Assembly: GCA_030043595.1 (NCBI GenBank)
Contig: JASHXJ010000495.1
Coordinates: forward strand, 1 to 36,389
Length of the DNA stretch: 36,389 nucleotides
Reading direction: 5' to 3'
Source: Trebonia sp.
Lineage (GTDB): Bacteria > Actinomycetota > Actinomycetes > Streptosporangiales > Streptosporangiaceae
Shown one piece after another: positions 31,822-36,389 of the stretch (within the stretch, counting starts at the first letter, position 1; the number at the start of each line of letters is the position of its first letter). Made by a program: the position numbers and the translations under genes. Below the pieces are notes generated by a model. That model saw only the letters and a program-made list of their open reading frames with translations. It had not been told where the DNA came from and did not search any database.

Positions 31822-32298
31822 TCAGCGGTCAAGCAGCGCACGAAGGTCCGCGGCCTGACGGCGCAGTTCCGCGTCAGGTGCCGGGTCAGGCGCGTGAATC
31901 TGCCGCCACTCGATCGGTCCTCCCGGAGCGGGATCGTCGCGGTAGCGCGGCAGCACGTGGGTGTGCAGGTGCGGGACGGTGTTCCCCAGCGTCATGTAGT
32001 TCATCTTCACCGGGCTGAACCGCGCCCGCACCGCCCGTCCCACCGCGAGAACCTCGGCCCAGTACCGGCCCGCCTGCCCCGGATCGAGGTCGGTCGGCTC
32101 GGCGACATGCCCGAGTCTCCACACCACGACGCAGTAGCCGGGCAGCCGGGTGCGGCGCTCCAGGCGCACCTCGGCGACCTCGCCAGCGCAAACCCCGACC
32201 GAGAAGTCGTCGTCGCCCTTGCCAAGGGCCCCGCAGAGCGGGCAGTCCTTGCCAGCCATCCGGTCGGCCCAGTCCCCGGGCCACGCGCGTTCGGTCAT
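31822..32298 (-). CDS. HIT-family nucleotide hydrolase/transferase
   Basis: 158 aa. The histidine triad is H110-L-H112-T-H114-V in VPHLHTHVLPRY; the middle His is the nucleophile that takes up the nucleoside phosphate. An N-terminal CPLC (19-22) may bind zinc. The family (Hint/Fhit-like) cleaves nucleoside phosphoramidates, aminoacyl-AMP or dinucleoside polyphosphates. Start ATG 32298. The VOC gene follows 70 bp downstream and may be cotranscribed. Confidence 0.9.
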   Translation of the reverse strand: MTERAWPGDWADRMAGKDCPLCGALGKGDDDFSVGVCAGEVAEVRLERRTRLPGYCVVVWRLGHVAEPTDLDPGQAGRYWAEVLAVGRAVRARFSPVKMNYMTLGNTVPHLHTHVLPRYRDDPAPGGPIEWRQIHAPDPAPDAELRRQAADLRALLDR

Positions 32299-32411
32299 GG
32301 CCGCATTGAACCATCCGCTCGGCCGCGATAACAGCGCCGGCGGTGTCCCCGGCCGCCGGTAGCGCGTACCACACGCACCACCTGCCCCGCCGCCAGTCCG
32401 TCGGCAATCAT

Positions 32412-32453
32412 CGTGAAGACTTTTCCGGCCCAGAGCACGGAAAAGTCTTCACG
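32412..32453. repeat. Perfect 16-bp inverted repeat with 10-base loop
   Basis: CGTGAAGACTTTTCCG (32412-32427), ten bases, and its exact reverse complement (32438-32453). It could form a very stable hairpin in either RNA. There is no U-run after it on either strand, so it is either an atypical terminator, an RNA-stability element or a binding site. Confidence 0.8.
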
Positions 32454-32490
32454 TTAAATCAAGTCGTCGCGATCCGAGGGTGGCATGGTG

Positions 32491-32550
32491 CGCCTGAAAA
32501 CGGCTGAACACCGATGAACACCGCTGAACACCGATGAATACCGATGAGGC
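32491..32550. repeat. Six imperfect 10-bp tandem repeats
   Basis: Units begin at 32491, 32501, 32511, 32521, 32531 and 32541. The consensus is CCG(C/A)TGAACA; the first and last are degenerate. A 10-bp period places every copy on the same face of the helix, as in iteron or activator arrays. Confidence 0.75.
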
Positions 32551-32620
32551 CGGTGCCGATATCCAGACCACCGCCCCGCTCCGGCACAGGTCCTTTACTT
32601 ATCCCGAACGGACCGTGGCT

Positions 32621-34909
32621 TTACCCGCAAGACACCAGCCGAAGCCAGCCAGGCAGCCAGGCAGGCAGGCGGCCGGCCGCGGTGAAGCGACCCGGCGACG
32701 ATGCTAAGACCGCGCTTAAGCTAGGCAGCGCCGCGATCGCCGCCTCGGCGGTGAGCTCTTCGGCGATCGCGGCGGCCATCGCCTCGATGACGGCTTCCGG
32801 CAGGTTCTGCTCGCACCAGACGACCTTGCCAGAATGCGTCCGCCGTGCCCCCCAGCGCGTGGCCAGCTGCGAGACGACGTGCAGCCCGCGCCCGTTCTCC
32901 GCGTCGCGGTCGACCTGCAGCACCCGGGGCAGCGCGGGGGAGGAGTCGTGCACCTCGCAGACGAGCCTCTCTGACTCGAGTATCAGCCGGAGCAGGATCT
33001 CGCCGTTCGCGTACTTGATCGCGTTAGTGACGAGCTCGGACACCAGCAGCTCGGAAACCGGCACCAGGTCTTCGAGCCCCCACCGCTTCAGCGGGTCCCG
33101 GATCAGCGAGCGCGCCTGGCCGACGGACGGGAACTCCGGCACCAGCGACCAGCAGACCCGCTGGTCTTCGGGGATCCGCCGCAGCTTGGCGATGAGCACC
33201 GCGATGTCGTCGCGCTGCGCGTCGGAGTACACGCCGTCCAGCGAGGCCTTGCACAGGTCTTCGAGCGGTGCCTGCGGCGAGCCCGGCCCGAACGCCTTCT
33301 GCAGCCTGTCCAGCCCGTCGCTGATATCCCGGTCCTTGCTCTCCACCAGCCCGTCGGTATACAGCACGAACAGGCTGCCGTCCTCGACCGCGAACCGCTG
33401 GGTCTCGACCAGCCCGTCGCCGACGCCGAGCGGCGGCGCCGGCGTGACGGAGAGCAGCTCGCTGCGGCCGTCCGGGTGGACGAGCAGCGGCGGCAGGTGC
33501 CCGGCGACGGCGAGCTCGCACTCGCCTGTCACCGCGTCGTACACCGCGTACGCGCAGGTCGCGAAGTGCGGCTCGCGCTCGCCGAGGGTGTGCATCAGCT
33601 CGTCGAGCTGCTGCAGCGACTCGGCGGGCGGCAGCTCGAGCATCGCGAGAGTCTGGATGGCCGTGCGCAGCCGCCCCATCGTGACGGCGGCGCGCACGCC
33701 GTGCCCGGCCACGTCGCCGACGACCAGGGCCACCCGCGCGCCGGGCAGCCTGATCGACTCATACCAGTCGCCGCCGACCTCGACGAGCTTGCTGCCGGGC
33801 AGGTAGCGGTGCCTGACCTCGACCGAGGACGGCGCGGACAGCCCGGTCGGCAGCATGGACCGCTGCAGTGTCAGGGCCGTGGCGTGCTCGCGGTTGTAGC
33901 GCCGCGCGTTGTCGAAGAAGATCGCGGCACGGGAGGCGAACTCCATGCCCATCTCCATGTCGTACGCGTCGAAGCGCCTGGTGCCCGCCTGCCGGACGCA
34001 GCAGAAGAACCCGAGCGTCGTGCCCTTGGCGACCAGCGGCAGCATCAGCATCGAGACGTCCGACATCAGGTCGGCGACCGGCTTGCGCCGCCACGCCCGG
34101 GCGAGCTTGCGTGCCGCGTCCGCGGTGAAGGCGTGCTCGAGGACGGGCTTGCCGGACTCGATGCAGCGCACGTACGGCGAGCCGGGCGGGTACCGCAGGA
34201 TCTCGCCGGTCGGGAAGGCGGCCTGCCAGGCCGGGTTCTTCTGGTCGTGCGCGACGGCGAGGCGCCGCAGCGGGTGGCTGATGTCCGGCCCGTGCGCGGG
34301 GAACTCGTTGTCCCCGACCAGGCTCTCCAGCATGAGCAGGTCCCCGGCGGTGCAGAACGCGGGCACCAGCCGGTTCATCAGCTTCTCGGCGAGGTCGCTG
34401 AAGTCGAGCGTGTCGTCGATGCCGGTGAACGTGTCGCGCAGCAGCATGTCCCGCATCAGCGCGGGGTCGACGAACCGCTCGGCGCTGGGCACGGGGATCT
34501 GCAGGATGACGAACGCCGCGACGTTCCCGTCGCCGGCCTGCAGTGGCCTGGCGGTCACGATGGCCTCGGCGGTTCCCCCGTTGGCGAGCGCGACTGTGAG
34601 GACCGCGTTCCCTTCCCGCTCACTCTTGATGGCCTCAAGCAGCGTCCCGACCGCGTCTCTTTCTTTATCTGCCGAACGAGCCGTGCTGGCTCCCCCGCTT
34701 CCGCCGTGCGCCTGAGACGTGATGTCGTTTAGGTGAACTCCGAGCAGGTCGTCAGAAGACCGTGCCAGAATCTTAGGAGCCGTCCGGTCGTGCTGGACTA
34801 TCCGGCCGGAACGGTCGATTCCGAGGATGAGGGTTCGCACCGACGAGCTCACGTTCACGTTTACGTTCACCGGCGGTGCCTTTCGGCTCACCCTTCTGCC
34901 GGCTGTCAC
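32621..34909 (-). CDS. PAS/GAF/PP2C/HATPase regulator (RsbU/RsbW fusion type)
   Basis: 762 aa from GTG 34909, with AGGAG six bases upstream on the minus strand. Domains: PAS-like (about 24-70), GAF sensor (about 165-335), SpoIIE-type PP2C phosphatase (about 365-575; GGDWYE 379-384, GDVAGHG 398-404, DD 568-569) and anti-sigma-type HATPase (about 590-700; SELVTN 624-629, GRGL 673-676). This layout joins a phosphatase that dephosphorylates anti-anti-sigma factors with a kinase of RsbW type, so it probably controls an alternative sigma factor. Cytoplasmic; no TM segments seen. GTG 34870 is an alternative start with weaker support. Confidence 0.9.
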   Translation of the reverse strand: MTAGRRVSRKAPPVNVNVNVSSSVRTLILGIDRSGRIVQHDRTAPKILARSSDDLLGVHLNDITSQAHGGSGGASTARSADKERDAVGTLLEAIKSEREGNAVLTVALANGGTAEAIVTARPLQAGDGNVAAFVILQIPVPSAERFVDPALMRDMLLRDTFTGIDDTLDFSDLAEKLMNRLVPAFCTAGDLLMLESLVGDNEFPAHGPDISHPLRRLAVAHDQKNPAWQAAFPTGEILRYPPGSPYVRCIESGKPVLEHAFTADAARKLARAWRRKPVADLMSDVSMLMLPLVAKGTTLGFFCCVRQAGTRRFDAYDMEMGMEFASRAAIFFDNARRYNREHATALTLQRSMLPTGLSAPSSVEVRHRYLPGSKLVEVGGDWYESIRLPGARVALVVGDVAGHGVRAAVTMGRLRTAIQTLAMLELPPAESLQQLDELMHTLGEREPHFATCAYAVYDAVTGECELAVAGHLPPLLVHPDGRSELLSVTPAPPLGVGDGLVETQRFAVEDGSLFVLYTDGLVESKDRDISDGLDRLQKAFGPGSPQAPLEDLCKASLDGVYSDAQRDDIAVLIAKLRRIPEDQRVCWSLVPEFPSVGQARSLIRDPLKRWGLEDLVPVSELLVSELVTNAIKYANGEILLRLILESERLVCEVHDSSPALPRVLQVDRDAENGRGLHVVSQLATRWGARRTHSGKVVWCEQNLPEAVIEAMAAAIAEELTAEAAIAALPSLSAVLASSPGRFTAAGRLPAWLPGWLRLVSCG

Positions 34910-35118
34910 GGGCGACTCCTGAAGTTTCGTGCACGGTGCGCTCTTGCCAATTATGAGCCACGGAGCGCGGGTTCAAAGTGGAGTTCCGATTCTTCCCCTT
35001 TATTTCCTTATCACCCAGTATGTCATAGCTTTTGAGTGGCTACTGAGTTACGTGTTGCTAGTGACCGCTAGCGCGGCGGTGCGCGGCCCTGGTGGCCGGC
35101 GAAATCCCACGCGGGGAT

Positions 35119-35886
35119 TCAGGGGATCGTTCCGCTCAGCCTGGCGGTGGCCAGCGCAGCCGCTAGCAGCACGATAGCCCACGACGCCGCGCGCAGCGCC
35201 CGTTCGAGCGGGTCGAGGAGCAATCGCGCAGTGACAGGGACGGCGTGCCCGTCGGCGAACGTGATCGTCCCTTCGGCCCGGACGACCCGGCGGCGGATCG
35301 CGCGGGCGGGTGCGGACAGCCGCCGCTGCGCGGCGGACAGCGCCAGCGCTCCGGCGGCCGCCAGCAGCGCCGCGAGCGACAGGGTGCCGTCCTGCGCCGC
35401 GTACCCGGTCAGCGCGGGGAACGCGCCCCATGCGGCGGCGAAGCCGATGTCCGTATGCACCACCCCGCCGAACAGTTCCGCGTTGTACGCCACGACGAGC
35501 ACCGGCCCCGCGACCATGAACGGCAGCAGGATCCACCCCGCAGGCCAGCCGATGACGGCGATGCCCACGGCGCCGAGCGCGAGCGCGCCGGCCAGGCCAA
35601 ACACCGTCGCCGCCGTCAGCAGCGGACCGGGAATCGACGTGCGCAGCGGCCGGCCGTGCAGTTCGTCCAGCGCGTGCGCCGCCACGCCGACCGCGAGGAA
35701 GAACGCGGCCAGCGACGCGAGCAGCCTGCTGGCGTACACGTGCGGCGCCAGGCAGGCGCCGATCACCACGTAGGACAGGTGCCACGCGGTGTACGGCGGG
35801 TGCAGCAGCGTCCACCAGTCGCGCCACCCCCCGGGCCGCGCCGCGTAGAACGCGGGCCGCGCCGCGGCGTCCGCCCGGTCAGCCAC
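35119..35886 (-). CDS. Integral membrane protein, UbiA-like
   Basis: 255 aa with about seven hydrophobic helices. WWTLLHPPYTAWHLSYVVIGACLAP at the start and the polar motif HALDELHGRP in the second helix region resemble the position of the Asp-rich motif of UbiA prenyltransferases, although the full NDxxDxxxD is not present. It starts at GTG 35886 and overlaps the methyltransferase stop by 8 nt. Its pairing with a UbiE-like methyltransferase suggests lipid or quinone modification, but the missing Asp motif makes catalysis uncertain. Confidence 0.6.
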   Translation of the reverse strand: MADRADAAARPAFYAARPGGWRDWWTLLHPPYTAWHLSYVVIGACLAPHVYASRLLASLAAFFLAVGVAAHALDELHGRPLRTSIPGPLLTAATVFGLAGALALGAVGIAVIGWPAGWILLPFMVAGPVLVVAYNAELFGGVVHTDIGFAAAWGAFPALTGYAAQDGTLSLAALLAAAGALALSAAQRRLSAPARAIRRRVVRAEGTITFADGHAVPVTARLLLDPLERALRAASWAIVLLAAALATARLSGTIP

Positions 35887-36389
35887 CGTTCCTGGTCCCC
35901 CACATGACCAGCCCGCCGCCCAGGCTCATGGTCCGCGTGCCGACGCCGCCGAACCCCGCCCTCTCCCACGCCCGCACGGTCCAGCCGACCGGGTAGCGCC
36001 GGTAGTGCCCGGAGATGGACGGCCCGAGGAACCGGCCGACCCGCCACCAGGCCGGCCCGCCGGTGAGCAGGCCGGCCACCGGGAGCACCAGGCGCGTATA
36101 GGCCAGCCACGACGGATGCCGCACCGGCCCGGCCGGCACGCAGAACTCCAGGCTGGCCATCACCCCGCCGGGCCTGACCACCCGCCCGAGCTCGGTCAGC
36201 GTGGCCTGCGGATCGGCGACGTAGCGGAGCAGGTAGCTGAACGCGAGCGCGTCGAAGGTGGCGTCCGCGAACGGCAGCCGTTCCGCCTGCCCGGCGGCGA
36301 GCGCGATCCGCCCGGCGAACGTGGCGGCGGACGCCGCCACGTTCGCCGCGCCCCGCCGCAGCATCTGCTCGGTCACGTCGACCCCGACC
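35879..36389 (-). CDS. UbiE-like class I SAM methyltransferase, 5' end outside window
   Basis: About 170 residues visible, cut by the window edge. The first visible codons read VGVDVTEQML, the strand-2 acidic motif of class I methyltransferases (adenosine ribose binding). They are followed by AGQAERLPFADATFDALAFSYLLRYV, the motif II/III region typical of UbiE/MenG, and VVRPGGVMASLEF. The GxGxG motif I should lie just beyond the window. UbiE-type enzymes methylate demethylmenaquinone or related lipids with S-adenosylmethionine. Operon with the UbiA-like gene. Confidence 0.85.
   Translation of the reverse strand, partial: VGVDVTEQMLRRGAANVAASAATFAGRIALAAGQAERLPFADATFDALAFSYLLRYVADPQATLTELGRVVRPGGVMASLEFCVPAGPVRHPSWLAYTRLVLPVAGLLTGGPAWWRVGRFLGPSISGHYRRYPVGWTVRAWERAGFGGVGTRTMSLGGGLVMWGTRNGG

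Larger units (their letters stand above)
32299..32620. other. 322-bp intergenic region between HIT and phosphatase genes
   Basis: Dominated by a 16-bp perfect inverted repeat (32412-32453) and an array of 10-bp repeats (32491-32550). No coding frame was found. It serves as the 3' region of the phosphatase gene and the 5' region of the HIT gene. Confidence 0.65.

Noticed and set aside
32491..32550. 10-bp repeats considered as a replication origin
   Set aside because: No DnaA boxes, replication protein gene or AT-rich unwinding region next to them.
32544..34732. Long plus-strand frames opposite the PP2C gene
   Set aside because: Ser/Arg-rich shadows; the minus strand has an unbroken multi-domain protein with a good ribosome-binding site.

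Overview
The window is a high-GC actinobacterial chromosome segment. The signs are strong G/C bias at third codon positions, many GTG starts, ATGA stop/start overlaps, several apparently leaderless genes, and family content typical of Streptosporangiales/Catenulisporales/Streptomyces-like genomes (sedolisin, SpoIIE-type PP2C, Ser/Thr kinase, HTH/NB-ARC/TPR regulator, IS701-type remnant). The exact genus cannot be read from the sequence. I found no rRNA, tRNA or CRISPR array.

Layout. 1-2449: a redox operon comprising an ApbE flavinyltransferase end, a bis-heme ferric-reductase-like membrane protein, a NuoF-like flavoprotein and a small ferredoxin. 2572-4869: a DHA2 drug exporter and TetR regulator behind a strong promoter/operator. 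5034-6032: pirin. 6047-7675: a sedolisin protease (minus) with a repeat-rich upstream region. 8234-12186: a divergent pair, an HTH/NB-ARC/TPR regulator and an MFS exporter. 12570-17160: a lower-GC, patchy accessory stretch with a GGDEF diguanylate cyclase, a decayed IS701-type transposase, a vapBC toxin-antitoxin module that seems to split an older ORF, a lipoprotein and several large inverted repeats. 17158-20469: an 89-aa conserved-looking protein, glmS and a membrane protein. 20597-21318: a SET-domain protein and a 53-aa ORF.

21362-28479 (minus) is the most unusual region. Six genes, almost all joined by ATGA overlaps, encode a tubulin-tyrosine-ligase-like ATP-grasp enzyme, an 864-aa protein with three ATP-grasp-like modules (the middle one degenerate), a 433-aa protein with a collagen-like Gly-Glu-Pro and poly-Pro-Glu tract, a small helical-repeat protein, a prolyl-4-hydroxylase-like 2OG-Fe(II) oxygenase and a short-chain dehydrogenase. 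My inference is a peptide/protein modification system. The Pro/Glu-rich protein would be the scaffold or substrate, hydroxylated on proline and decorated through Glu carboxylates by the ATP-grasp ligases. I know of no described pathway with this set.

29060-36389: a Ser/Thr kinase fused through one membrane helix to a kelch propeller, then minus-strand genes for a VOC protein, a HIT protein, a PAS/GAF/PP2C/HATPase phosphatase, a UbiA-like membrane protein and a truncated UbiE-like methyltransferase. A perfect 16-bp hairpin and an array of 10-bp repeats lie between the HIT and phosphatase genes.
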